DNA of 64,000 bases from Flavobacterium sp. CFS9 (lineage in GTDB: Bacteria; Bacteroidota; Bacteroidia; Flavobacteriales; Flavobacteriaceae), in the NCBI RefSeq assembly GCF_041154745.1, contig NZ_AP031573.1, forward strand, positions 62,001 through 126,000, read 5' to 3'. The notes beneath the pieces are model-generated. The model made no database searches, was not told the DNA's origin, and worked only from the letters and a program-made list of their open reading frames with translations. The translations under genes and the position numbers were made by a program. Every line of letters begins with the position of its first letter. Positions within the stretch are counted from its first letter, which is position 1. Shown in pieces: positions 1 to 10,000 of this stretch.

Positions 1-422
1 CTGTGATGTCTGTCATAATACAATTCAACATACCCTCTGATGGCCGACGGAACTTCTTTGTACAACGGCTGCATCAAATGTCCGGTTGCCTTTTTCTTAA
101 GCAATTTGTCCAGTTCTTTTACGGCATCGGTAAACTCAAAAAGCGGGGCTGCCATTTTCTTTGTATTTTCCAGCAAAGCTGCTACTTCATCAACATGCTT
201 TTTGTCTAAATCGATAAAAGGACCTCCTCTAAACGCAGGATCTTTTACGGCAGTCTCGTGTATGCTTGGGTCGTTGATGTACGATTCCATAATCGGAATG
301 TATCGGTTTACCACATTAAATCCCGTTAGAATTGGCGGGATAATATGATGCCATGCATACCAGTTTGAAATTAACGGTTCAACTTGTACGTTATTTTTCA
401 GATATATTTTTGGAGTAGCCAT
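1..422 (-). CDS. CmlA-like metallo-beta-lactamase-fold protein, N-terminal part (probable NRPS beta-hydroxylase)
   Basis: Only the first 140 or so residues are present; the gene runs off the left edge. The ATG at 422 lies 37 bp after the stop of the preceding NRPS gene, so it is the next cistron of the same operon. The N-terminus (MATPKIYLKNNVQVEPLISN, then WYAWHHIIPP and GGPFIDL) resembles from memory the N-terminal domain of proteins annotated as MBL-fold hydrolases in NRPS clusters. That family includes CmlA, a diiron enzyme that beta-hydroxylates an amino acid while it is held on a peptidyl carrier protein. The metal-binding lactamase domain would lie outside the window, so catalytic residues cannot be checked. 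If the call is right, one residue of the peptide is hydroxylated on the assembly line. Confidence 0.55.
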   Translation of the reverse strand, partial: MATPKIYLKNNVQVEPLISNWYAWHHIIPPILTGFNVVNRYIPIMESYINDPSIHETAVKDPAFRGGPFIDLDKKHVDEVAALLENTKKMAAPLFEFTDAVKELDKLLKKKATGHLMQPLYKEVPSAIRGYVELYYDRHH

Positions 423-459
423 TTAGATTTATTTTATAGTTTTAAAAAATGGGATTAGG

Positions 460-3400
460 TTATAGGGAGATATTTTCAAAATCATCTGTAATCACGACTT
501 CTGCATTCACGAGCTGTGCCTTTTTTATTTCGGCAGCCATTTCTCCCAAAGTGGCATTATTGAAAATCGAAATCAGATCGAGTTTTACATTAAATTCTGT
601 TTTGATTCTTGTGATTAAATAAGTGGCTTTTAAACTGTGGCCTCCTATTTTAAAGAAGTCGTCCAGTACTCCTGCTTTATCGATTTCCAGCACTTCTTCC
701 CACAATGCGGCAAGTTGACGTTCTGTTTCGTCTCTGGGTGCCAGATAGTTTCGGGAAAAATTTTCGGTTAAAGATTTGTTCTGCAACAATTTCTTTTTGT
801 CTGTTTTTCCATTTAAGGTCAGCGGAAATTCATTTAAACTTATAAAGTGCGACGGAATCATATACTCCGGCAGTTTGTCTTCCAGGAATTCTTTAATATC
901 CTCGCTATCTGAAACCGAATCGGATTTCAGTACAAAAAAGGCAACGGTTTCTTTAATTCCTAAACTGTCTTCTTTGACCACTACTACAGCATCTTCAATG
1001 GCTTCGTGTTCTTTGATTACGGTTTCTATTTCGCCCAGTTCGATTCTGAATCCTCTCACTTTTACCTGATCGTCATTTCTTCCGGCATATTCAATCGTAC
1101 CGTTAGGGAGCCATTTTCCTAAATCACCGGTTTTGTATAGTTTTTCGCCTTCCGCAAACGGATTATCGATAAACTTCTGATTGGTTAATTCCGGCTTGTT
1201 CAAATACCCTTCGGCTAAACCGGCTCCGCTGACATAAATTTCACCGATGGCTCCAAGAGGAAGCAGTTTTTCATTGGTTCCGAGGATGTAAATTTTGGTA
1301 TTGGCAATTGGAAATCCGATCGGAATATTGGTAAGTTCCTGTACCTCATTTTCATTTACCTTATAAATCGCAGCACAAATACTGGTTTCTGTAGGGCCGT
1401 AAGCATTAAAACAGGTACCGCCATAAGTCAGGTATTTTTTAACTTCTTCGGTTGGAGCTGCTTCTCCCGCCGTTACCAGCTTTTTCAAACTTTTAATTTT
1501 ATCCAGCTGTAGTAATTTTAAATAAGAAGGAGAAATAGTTGCGAAATTAATGGCGTGTTCTTCGATGTAATTTTCGAGTTCTTCGGTGTCTTTTTTTACC
1601 TCATCGGTTATGATGTGCAATTCTCCGCCCGAAGCCAAAACCGTAAAGATTTCTGAAATCGAAGCATCAAATGAAAACGAGGCCAACTGAAGGGCTTTTT
1701 CTTTGTTTTCATTGCCAAAAATTTCAATCTGCGATAAAATCGTATTCGAAATAGCACCCTGCTTTATCGAAACTCCCTTAGGTAAACCCGTTGAACCGGA
1801 CGTATAAATCAAATAGGCCAAATCATCGGCACTGCTATTCGATTCCTCCATCGCACTGCTGTACAACTTTTCCATCGATCTGAAATCATAAATTTCATCT
1901 GAATCGATAACCAGTTTGCACTCGCTGTTTTCAATGATATAATCGATTCTTTCCTCCGGATAAGCAATGTCGATTGGTACATAAACTCCTCCGCTTTTTA
2001 GAATCCCTAATAATGAAATGACATTCCACTCGCTTCGGTTTAATTTAACACCAACAAATTCATTTAGCTTTATGCCGTATTTTTTCTTTAAATAATTCCC
2101 CAGTTTATTGGATACTTCATCCAATTCCTGATAGCTTATTTTTTTATCTTCGAAAACAAGTGCCGTCTGTTCCGGTGTTTGCAGCACCTGTTTTTGGAAC
2201 AGACCAATTAAGGTGTCAGGCTGTACGCTATAATCTCTTGTCGTATTATTAAAGACATGAAGCAGTAAATTTTCTTCCTCCGGATTCAGGAAGGATAATG
2301 CCGACAAACTTTGATCTGAGTTTACCAGTACCTGATGCAACAACACTTTTAAGTTTGAGATTAAACGCACAATAGTTTCTCTGACGTACAATCCTGATTT
2401 ATATTCGATTTTACCTTCTAACTGTCCCTCGCTTTCGATAAAGTTAAATACTAAGTCAAATAAACATTTTTTCAGGCTTACCTCATCGTATTCAGCGATT
2501 TGCAGGTTATCTATTTCGAGCGCTTGTTTATCGGCTTCTATTGAATTGTCTCTCAGTACAAACCAAACGTCAAACAACGGATGTCGGTTACGGCTTAATT
2601 GAAGATCTAAATTGAGTACCAATTCATCAAAAGCGACCATTTGATTTTCCTGTGCATCGATAACACTTTGTTCTACCTGATGCAGTAAGCTTATGAAATC
2701 GTGATTTTCATTGAATACCGTTCGCAAAGGAACTGTGTTGATGTAAAGTCCGATCTGATCTTCTAAATCGCTATGTATTCTGCCTCCGATAGGCGTACCA
2801 ACGGTAATATCCTGTTGTTGGGTATATTTGTATAGTAAAGTTTTGACCAATGATAAAAGTCCGGTGAAAACGGTAATTGAGTGGCTCTCACAGAAGTTTT
2901 TAAATTTTGAAAAAGTCTCTTTCTCAATGGTAAAATCAACTGAATCTCCGTCATACGCATTGATTGCCGCTCTTGATTTATCTGTTGGAAAATCTAATAC
3001 CGGAACTTCTCCTTCAAACTTTTTCAACCAGTGCTGCAGCTGATTTTTATATTCGTCAGACTGAAACTGCTCCGTTTGCCATTGCGCATAATCTTTATAC
3101 TGAATTTTTAAATCAGAAGCTATAATTGCTTTTCCTTGCGATAGATTTTGATAATTCGAAACAAATTCTTTCGTCAAAATATTCATCGACAATCCGTCAC
3201 TGATAATATGATGCATTACAAAAGAGAACATCCATTGATCGTCTTTGATCTGATACAATTTCAATCGCAGCAAAGAATCTTCTTCCAGATTAAAAGGTTT
3301 GTCGATTTCCTGATTGATTTTGGCATCAATTACCTCCTGAGCATATTGATTTGGTCTGAAATCTTCAATCGTTACATTCAATAAACTTTCATTAAATGCT

Positions 3401-6400
3401 TTAATATATTGCTTCACGATACCATTTTCGTCCAGTCTGAAAACCGTTCGCAGACTTTCATGTCTTTTCAGAATAGCCAGAAAAGCTGCGGTAAATACCG
3501 AAATGTCCAATACACCGGTAAACGTAAAGGTCTTGTACATGTTGAGCGCTATACTTGCATCGTCTAAATGTGACAGCAGCCATAGTCTTCTTTGCCCTGA
3601 CGAAAGCAGATAACTGGTACTTTCCGGTACTTTTTTAATTTCCTGATAAACAGTTGTATTGCTCTCTGCTATTTTTTTGGCCAGACTTTGAATGTTTCTG
3701 TTTTCGAAAATATCTCTCAGGTTGATTTTTATATTGAATTCTCTGTTGATGATATTCGCTAAATGCGTAGCACTCAAACTGTGACCGCCCAGTGTAAAAA
3801 AGTCTTCGAGTATCCCGACCTTGGTCTGGTTGAGAATTTCTTCCCAAATCACTACCAGTTTTTGCTCCAGCTCGTTCTGCGCAGGAACATAAGCGATGGT
3901 TGTTTTTAAACTCAATCCGTTGCTATTTCGTAGTTTATTTCGGTCTACTTTACCGCTGTTGGTTAACGGAATTTCATCTACCACCACAAAGTTTGACGGA
4001 ATCATATACGAAGGAAGTTTTGTTCCCAGCCATAAGTTGAGTTCTTCCTTCACCAATTCACCATTTGCTACAATATAACCTGTCAGATATTTATCTCCGC
4101 TGTTTTCATTGGTATGGTCTAAAACCACAGCCGTTTGTATTTGCGGATGCTGGTGTAATGCCGCTTCTATTTCTTCCAGCTCTATTCTGAATCCTCTGAT
4201 TTTTACCTGGAAATCTTTTCTTCCTAAATAGGCTACATTCCCGTCGGGCGACCACATGCCCAGATCTCCGGTTCGATACATTTTCGCTCCGGATTGAAAC
4301 GGATTTGGTACAAACTTCTGACGAGTCAACTCCGGATTGTTTAGGTAACCAAGAGCCAGTCCTTTTCCGGCAATACAAATTTCTCCCGCTACACCAATAG
4401 GCTGAACAGCATCTGATTCGCTTAAAATATAAATCTGCGTGTTCCATATCGGTTTTCCAATCGGGATTATTTCGTTGCCTTTTACTGTATTAAAGTAAGT
4501 AACGTCTATTGAAGCTTCTGTTGGACCGTAAAGATTGTAAATGGGTGCAGCTGATACTTTACTGTACCATTCCTTAACTGTCAAGGGTGTTAAAGCTTCA
4601 CCGCTGGTGATTACAGCACGGAGACTAGATAATTTGTCCGCTAATTGTTCTGTGTCAGTCACCGAAGCAATAAAGGTATTGAGCATACTTGGAACAAAAT
4701 GCAGACTGGTTACACCATTGTTTTGAATTAAATTCAGAATGCGATGCGGTTCTGAAATGTCGTCCTGTTCGCAAAGTACCATTTTGGTTCCCCAACATAA
4801 AGGCATAAAAATTTCCCATACCGAAACATCAAAAGTAAATGTGGTTTTTTGCAAAATAACGTCCTCCGAAGAGTAGTTATATTCGTTCCACATCCAATCA
4901 ATTCTGTTGGTCACTCCTTCGTGGGTAATCATACAGCCTTTCGGATTTCCGGTTGACCCGGAGGTATAAAGTACATAAGCCAAATCGGTCACTTTATTGT
5001 GATTTTCAGGATTGCTTTTAGACAGAGAAGCCAATTGTTCTGAGAAACTTTCTAAAGTTTTCTCATCAATCAAAAATTTGCACTGACTGTCGGCTATAAT
5101 GAAATTGATTCTTTCTTCGGGATATTGTGGTTCTACCGGAATATAAGCGCCTCCTGCTTTTATGATGGCCATAAGAGCGATAATCATCTGCTCGCTTCTT
5201 GGAAGTTTTACAACTACAAAATCGCCTTGTTTGATATTTTTTTCCTGACGTAAATAATGAGCTAACTGATTCACTTTTTCATTCAGTTCCTGAAAGGTAA
5301 ATTCTTTTTCTTTGAAACGAAGTGCTGTGTGATTGGCTAGTTTCTCCACTTGTTCTTCAAATAACACATTCAATGGAGCACAAACCTGATCGCTGAACTG
5401 TGTAGCATTGAAATCTGAAACCAGTTTTTTCTTTTCGGCATCAGTTACCAGAGACAGATTCTCAATTGTTTCTGATGGATTGTTGCTTACTAAGCTTAAC
5501 AAATGCTCAAAATGTACCGTGATTTGCTCGATAAAAAAGGCGTCGTATAAATCGGTATTATAAACAATACTCAATTCTAAATTCTCGTCAACCTCAACAA
5601 AATTGAAAAGCAAATCAAACTTACTGGTTTTGTTTTCTGTTTCTAAAGCCTGAACCGTTAGCTGGTCACCTATGTTTTTTACGTTCGTACTTTCGTTGTT
5701 TTGTAAAATCAGGAAGATATCAAACAATGGATTTCTGCTTAAATCAGTCTCCAACTGTGCTTCTTCAATGAGTTTATCAAAAGGATACGATTGGTAGTTA
5801 TAGGCTTTAAGCGTAATCTCCTTACTATTCTTTAAGAAGGATTCGAAACTGTCTTTCGGATTCATCACTCCTCTTAAAGCAATGGTGTTTAAATACAAAC
5901 CTAACTGATTATGAAGCGCCTGCAATTCGCGCCCGGCTATTGGCGACCCCACAATTACATCTGTCTGATTGGTATATTTGTAAAGTACTATTTTTAAAGT
6001 AGCCAATAATCCCATGAACAAAGTGCTCTCGTTGTCCAGACAAACTTTCTTGAACTTTGTGTTTACTTCTTTATTTATCGTTCTGTAAACAGTATCACCA
6101 TTATAGGTTTTTAAAACCGGTCTTGTTTTACTGAAAGGAAGCTGTATTTTAGGAATTTCACCTGAAATCTGTGACAGCCAATATTCTTTGTGCGCTGCAA
6201 AATAATCATCGCTCAATAGCTTTTGCTGCCAAACTGCGTATTCTTTGTATTGTATCGTTAAAGGTTCTTTTGCAACATTTTCTCCTTTTTCAAGTGCTGT
6301 GTAGTTTTCTAATAATTCATTTATAAGTACCCCCATCGACCAGCCATCGCTGATGATGTGGTGAATCATAAAGAAGAATATCCATTTATTCTCTTCTATT

Positions 6401-6972
6401 TGATAAACAGTACTTTTTAGGAGCAGCTCCTTTTCCAAATCAAAAGAATAAGACATTTCTTTGCTGATGAGTTCTTCCGCACTGGCTGTTTGATTTCTGA
6501 GATCAATTTCTTCTACCTTAAATTTTATTGCTTCGGCAGGGATTATTTTTTGTACAACGGTATTCTCGTTATTGACAAACCTGGTTCTCAGAATTTCATG
6601 ACGTTCGATAATCAACTGAAAAGCATGCTCCAATGTTCTAACATTCAGATTCCCTTCAAAAGTGTACAAAGCCGGAACATTATAGGCTTTACTGGATTCT
6701 TCCATTTGACTTAAAACCCACATTCTATATTGTGAAGAAGATAAAGGGTAGTATTCAGATTCGGCTGTTTTTTGTATTTCAGGCCATGCAGGTTTTGATG
6801 CCTGCAGCTTTTGACTGTTCGCTAAAAAAAGAGTCAGCTCTTCTCTGTGCTTTTTTATTTCTTCAATTAAACCGGGAGCAATAGTAGATTGTTCGGCAAA
6901 AACCTTCAGTTTATTATCTATGAGTTCAAGTAAAATTCCTTCTCCCTGTAGTTTGTCAATTAAGTCTTTCAT
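460..6972 (-). CDS. Nonribosomal peptide synthetase 3: TubC docking-C-A(Ser)-T-C-A(Tyr-like)-T
   Basis: This is a 2170-aa dimodular synthetase. Residues 1-50 match a TubC-type N-terminal docking domain. Module 1 has a C domain (HHIISDG at 204-210), an A domain (about 530-1010; YTSGSTGNPKG, NLYGPTE, YRTGDLG) and a carrier domain with pantetheine Ser1065 in LGGHS. Its binding-pocket code reads D715 V716 W719 H758 I788 S790 L814 I822 D823 K1008, which is the serine code DVWHxSLIDK. Module 2 has a C domain (HHIISDG at 1254-1260), an A domain and a carrier domain with Ser2113. Its code reads DASTVAAICK, close to the Phe code DAWTIAAICK with W239 changed to Ser; DAST-type codes are usually tyrosine. 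There is no thioesterase, reductase or epimerase domain, so the chain should pass to a further synthetase. The gap to NRPS 2 upstream is 54 bp and to the CmlA-like gene 37 bp. The protein ends in a short acidic tail (DDFENISL) that could dock to the next enzyme. Confidence 0.95.
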   Translation of the reverse strand: MKDLIDKLQGEGILLELIDNKLKVFAEQSTIAPGLIEEIKKHREELTLFLANSQKLQASKPAWPEIQKTAESEYYPLSSSQYRMWVLSQMEESSKAYNVPALYTFEGNLNVRTLEHAFQLIIERHEILRTRFVNNENTVVQKIIPAEAIKFKVEEIDLRNQTASAEELISKEMSYSFDLEKELLLKSTVYQIEENKWIFFFMIHHIISDGWSMGVLINELLENYTALEKGENVAKEPLTIQYKEYAVWQQKLLSDDYFAAHKEYWLSQISGEIPKIQLPFSKTRPVLKTYNGDTVYRTINKEVNTKFKKVCLDNESTLFMGLLATLKIVLYKYTNQTDVIVGSPIAGRELQALHNQLGLYLNTIALRGVMNPKDSFESFLKNSKEITLKAYNYQSYPFDKLIEEAQLETDLSRNPLFDIFLILQNNESTNVKNIGDQLTVQALETENKTSKFDLLFNFVEVDENLELSIVYNTDLYDAFFIEQITVHFEHLLSLVSNNPSETIENLSLVTDAEKKKLVSDFNATQFSDQVCAPLNVLFEEQVEKLANHTALRFKEKEFTFQELNEKVNQLAHYLRQEKNIKQGDFVVVKLPRSEQMIIALMAIIKAGGAYIPVEPQYPEERINFIIADSQCKFLIDEKTLESFSEQLASLSKSNPENHNKVTDLAYVLYTSGSTGNPKGCMITHEGVTNRIDWMWNEYNYSSEDVILQKTTFTFDVSVWEIFMPLCWGTKMVLCEQDDISEPHRILNLIQNNGVTSLHFVPSMLNTFIASVTDTEQLADKLSSLRAVITSGEALTPLTVKEWYSKVSAAPIYNLYGPTEASIDVTYFNTVKGNEIIPIGKPIWNTQIYILSESDAVQPIGVAGEICIAGKGLALGYLNNPELTRQKFVPNPFQSGAKMYRTGDLGMWSPDGNVAYLGRKDFQVKIRGFRIELEEIEAALHQHPQIQTAVVLDHTNENSGDKYLTGYIVANGELVKEELNLWLGTKLPSYMIPSNFVVVDEIPLTNSGKVDRNKLRNSNGLSLKTTIAYVPAQNELEQKLVVIWEEILNQTKVGILEDFFTLGGHSLSATHLANIINREFNIKINLRDIFENRNIQSLAKKIAESNTTVYQEIKKVPESTSYLLSSGQRRLWLLSHLDDASIALNMYKTFTFTGVLDISVFTAAFLAILKRHESLRTVFRLDENGIVKQYIKAFNESLLNVTIEDFRPNQYAQEVIDAKINQEIDKPFNLEEDSLLRLKLYQIKDDQWMFSFVMHHIISDGLSMNILTKEFVSNYQNLSQGKAIIASDLKIQYKDYAQWQTEQFQSDEYKNQLQHWLKKFEGEVPVLDFPTDKSRAAINAYDGDSVDFTIEKETFSKFKNFCESHSITVFTGLLSLVKTLLYKYTQQQDITVGTPIGGRIHSDLEDQIGLYINTVPLRTVFNENHDFISLLHQVEQSVIDAQENQMVAFDELVLNLDLQLSRNRHPLFDVWFVLRDNSIEADKQALEIDNLQIAEYDEVSLKKCLFDLVFNFIESEGQLEGKIEYKSGLYVRETIVRLISNLKVLLHQVLVNSDQSLSALSFLNPEEENLLLHVFNNTTRDYSVQPDTLIGLFQKQVLQTPEQTALVFEDKKISYQELDEVSNKLGNYLKKKYGIKLNEFVGVKLNRSEWNVISLLGILKSGGVYVPIDIAYPEERIDYIIENSECKLVIDSDEIYDFRSMEKLYSSAMEESNSSADDLAYLIYTSGSTGLPKGVSIKQGAISNTILSQIEIFGNENKEKALQLASFSFDASISEIFTVLASGGELHIITDEVKKDTEELENYIEEHAINFATISPSYLKLLQLDKIKSLKKLVTAGEAAPTEEVKKYLTYGGTCFNAYGPTETSICAAIYKVNENEVQELTNIPIGFPIANTKIYILGTNEKLLPLGAIGEIYVSGAGLAEGYLNKPELTNQKFIDNPFAEGEKLYKTGDLGKWLPNGTIEYAGRNDDQVKVRGFRIELGEIETVIKEHEAIEDAVVVVKEDSLGIKETVAFFVLKSDSVSDSEDIKEFLEDKLPEYMIPSHFISLNEFPLTLNGKTDKKKLLQNKSLTENFSRNYLAPRDETERQLAALWEEVLEIDKAGVLDDFFKIGGHSLKATYLITRIKTEFNVKLDLISIFNNATLGEMAAEIKKAQLVNAEVVITDDFENISL

Positions 6973-7026
6973 TGGTTTATTTTAATTTTCAGAGGATATT
7001 TTCAATTAGTAGAGTAAATGGCTGTA

Positions 7027-10000
7027 TTATAAATCAATATCGATTTCCTGAAGGTCTTTTTTGTTTGCTGTCAGTTCTTCCTGTTTCTGAATAAACCTGA
7101 GCTGCTCGGCCATCGTTTCGATAGTTCTGAATTGAAATACATGTCCGATACTCACCTCAACACCAAAACTTTCCTGAATCATATTGGCTAATTTTACGGC
7201 TCTCAAACTGTGTCCTCCTATTTCAAAGAAATCATCGGTTACACTCATCTTTTCCATCACCAATATTTCACTCCAAATCTCAGAGAGGGTTTTCTCCGTT
7301 TCATTTCGGTAGGATATGAATTCTCTTTCTAATTGGGACAAATCAATTTCGGGAAGAAGGTCTTTATCGATCTTTCCGTTTTTATTCAAAATGAAATCTT
7401 CCACTTCGATAAAATAGGTTGGAATCATATAAAAAGGGAGTCTTTCCGCCAAATAAGCTTTTAACTCCTTCTGATTCATAGTCTGATTGGACTTAACATA
7501 AGCCACAATAAATTTTTCGTCGGCTGCCTCAGATACTTGTTTCAATACCACTACGGTCCCATTGATATCCGGATGTGCATCTAAAGTTTTTTCAATATCG
7601 TTTAGTTCAATTCGGTAACCGCGAAGTTTGATCTGACTGTCTTTTCTTCCGAAAAATTTGATATTCCCATTGGGCAGCCACAAGCCTAAATCACCTGTTT
7701 TATAAACCCGTTCGTTATTCAAACTTCTCGGATTTAAGAATTTTTCAGCATTTAATTCTGCTGCATTTAAGTAGCCTAACGAAAGTCCGTCACCTGCCAG
7801 ATATATTTCTCCAACAACTCCTAACGGACATAGCTCTAAATTTTGATCTAAGATGTAAGCTTTAGAATTATTGATCGGTTTTCCAATTGGGATATCCTCT
7901 TCTACCGGTGCTGTAATTTTATAAGTTGCCGAAAACGTAGTATTTTCAGTAGGCCCATAACCGTTAATAAGGTTCAGTTCCGGATAGGCTTCCAGTAATT
8001 TACGGATGTGCTTAGCGGATAATTTTTCACCTCCCGCCAGTACATTGTTTAATCCTTCAAAAAGAGATACGTCATGATCGGTAAACTGATTTAATAGTCC
8101 CGACGTAAACCACATCGTATCTACTTTTTCTGTTTTTATCAGTGAAGCCAATTTTGTTGTGTTTAACAAATCTTCCTTATCACATAAAACCAATTTTCCA
8201 CCATTAAGCAATGCTCCCCAAAACTCAAACGTTGAGGCATCAAAAGAGACTGAACCTGTAGACAAGATGGCGTGTACAGTATCAAAATCGATGTAATTGG
8301 TGTTTTTAACCAGTCTGGTAACTCCTTTATGCGGTACCAAAACACCTTTTGGATTTCCGGTCGAGCCGGAAGTATACATAATGTAGGCCGGAGCATCAGG
8401 ACTGTTTGTAATTTGTGGAGCCGGAGAATGGTTCTCTAAAGCGTCTAACTGAACATCGATGGCGATAATACTTCCTTCAAAAAAGTCAAGATCAAACATA
8501 TAATCCATCTGGGTAATGATGACTTTTGTGTCGATATCATTGATAATAAGTTCTTTTCTGATCTTAGGACTTTCCACATCGATTGGAACATATACCCCGC
8601 CGGCTTTTAAAATCCCGATTATCGTACTGATCAAAAGTTCTGATTTATCTAAAATGATTCCGACTTTTTCTCCATTAGTCACTCCATACGCTGTGGTTAA
8701 CAAATGAGCAATTTTGTTTGCATTACGATCTAATTCCTCATAAGTCAATTGTCGGTTTTTATACACGACGGCTATCTGTGCGGGCGTTTTACTAACCTGC
8801 TGTTGAAAGGCATCGACAATGTCCGGACAAACCTGAGAGTTAAAGGTTCCGGCACTAAAATCTGATGTAAAAAGCTGTACCTCACCAACCGATAAATAAG
8901 GCAGGGAAGCAATAGAATTATGCGGATTTGCAATTACGGCATTCAGCAGGTTATGAAAATGCTTTTGAATCTGACGAATAAAAATGGTATCAAAAATGTC
9001 CGTATTGTAGACCAAGCTAAATTCCAGTCCCTTTACCGTTTCTACAAAATTGAATGAAATATCAAATCGGCTTACGGTTGCTTTGATTTTTTCGTACAAA
9101 GCTATTTCAAGGCCTTCATTATTAAGAGCATTTAATTTTTGATCTAAGTCTGCATTTTGTAAAACGACCGTAGCATCAAATAAAGGGTTTCTGCTGATAT
9201 CATGCGTCAGATTCAAATCATTAATTAATTGTTCAAAAGGATAAATCTGATGTTCGTAAGCTTCCTGAGTCAGTTTTTTTACCTTTCGGAATAAATCAAT
9301 TATTGAATTTTTGTGTGAAAACTGACTGCGTAATGGCAATACGTTAATAAAACAGCCTATCTGTCCCTCTAAATCGATATGATTTCTACCGCTAATCGTA
9401 GTTCCCAATACGATATCTTCCTGATTGGTATATTTATAAATTAGAACATTTACTACAGTTACCAGCCCCATGAACAAAGTCAGGTTTTCCTGCTCCAGTA
9501 TATTTTTGAAATTTTTTAATGTTCTGCTGTCAATATTTATGGTAATTGTTTCGCCGTTATAAGATTTAATTTTAGGACGAATTTTACTTTTCTGAAGGTT
9601 CAGCACCGGAAGCTCTCCTGAGAATTTCTCCATCCAGTATGCTTTGTGAGTCTGCAGTGATTCATTCTCCAGTTGTTGATTCTGCCAGGCAGCAAAATCT
9701 TTGTATTGTATTCTGAGCGGTTTAAAATCTACAGAAAGTCTATTTTTATGGGCTTTGTACAAATGCAAGAGCTCTTCAATAAAAACTTCCATAGACAGTC
9801 CATCGCTAATAATATGATGCATCACGGCTACCAGTATCGCTTTGGATTCTTCGATCTGCAATACACTTACTTTTAAAAGCGGTCCTTCCGATAAATTAAA
9901 TACTACCTCAATAAGATTGTTAATAGTCTCTTCTAATTCATTTTCTGAACGATTGCGAAAATCAATGAAATCAATCTCAAAATTACTTTCCGATTCAGGC

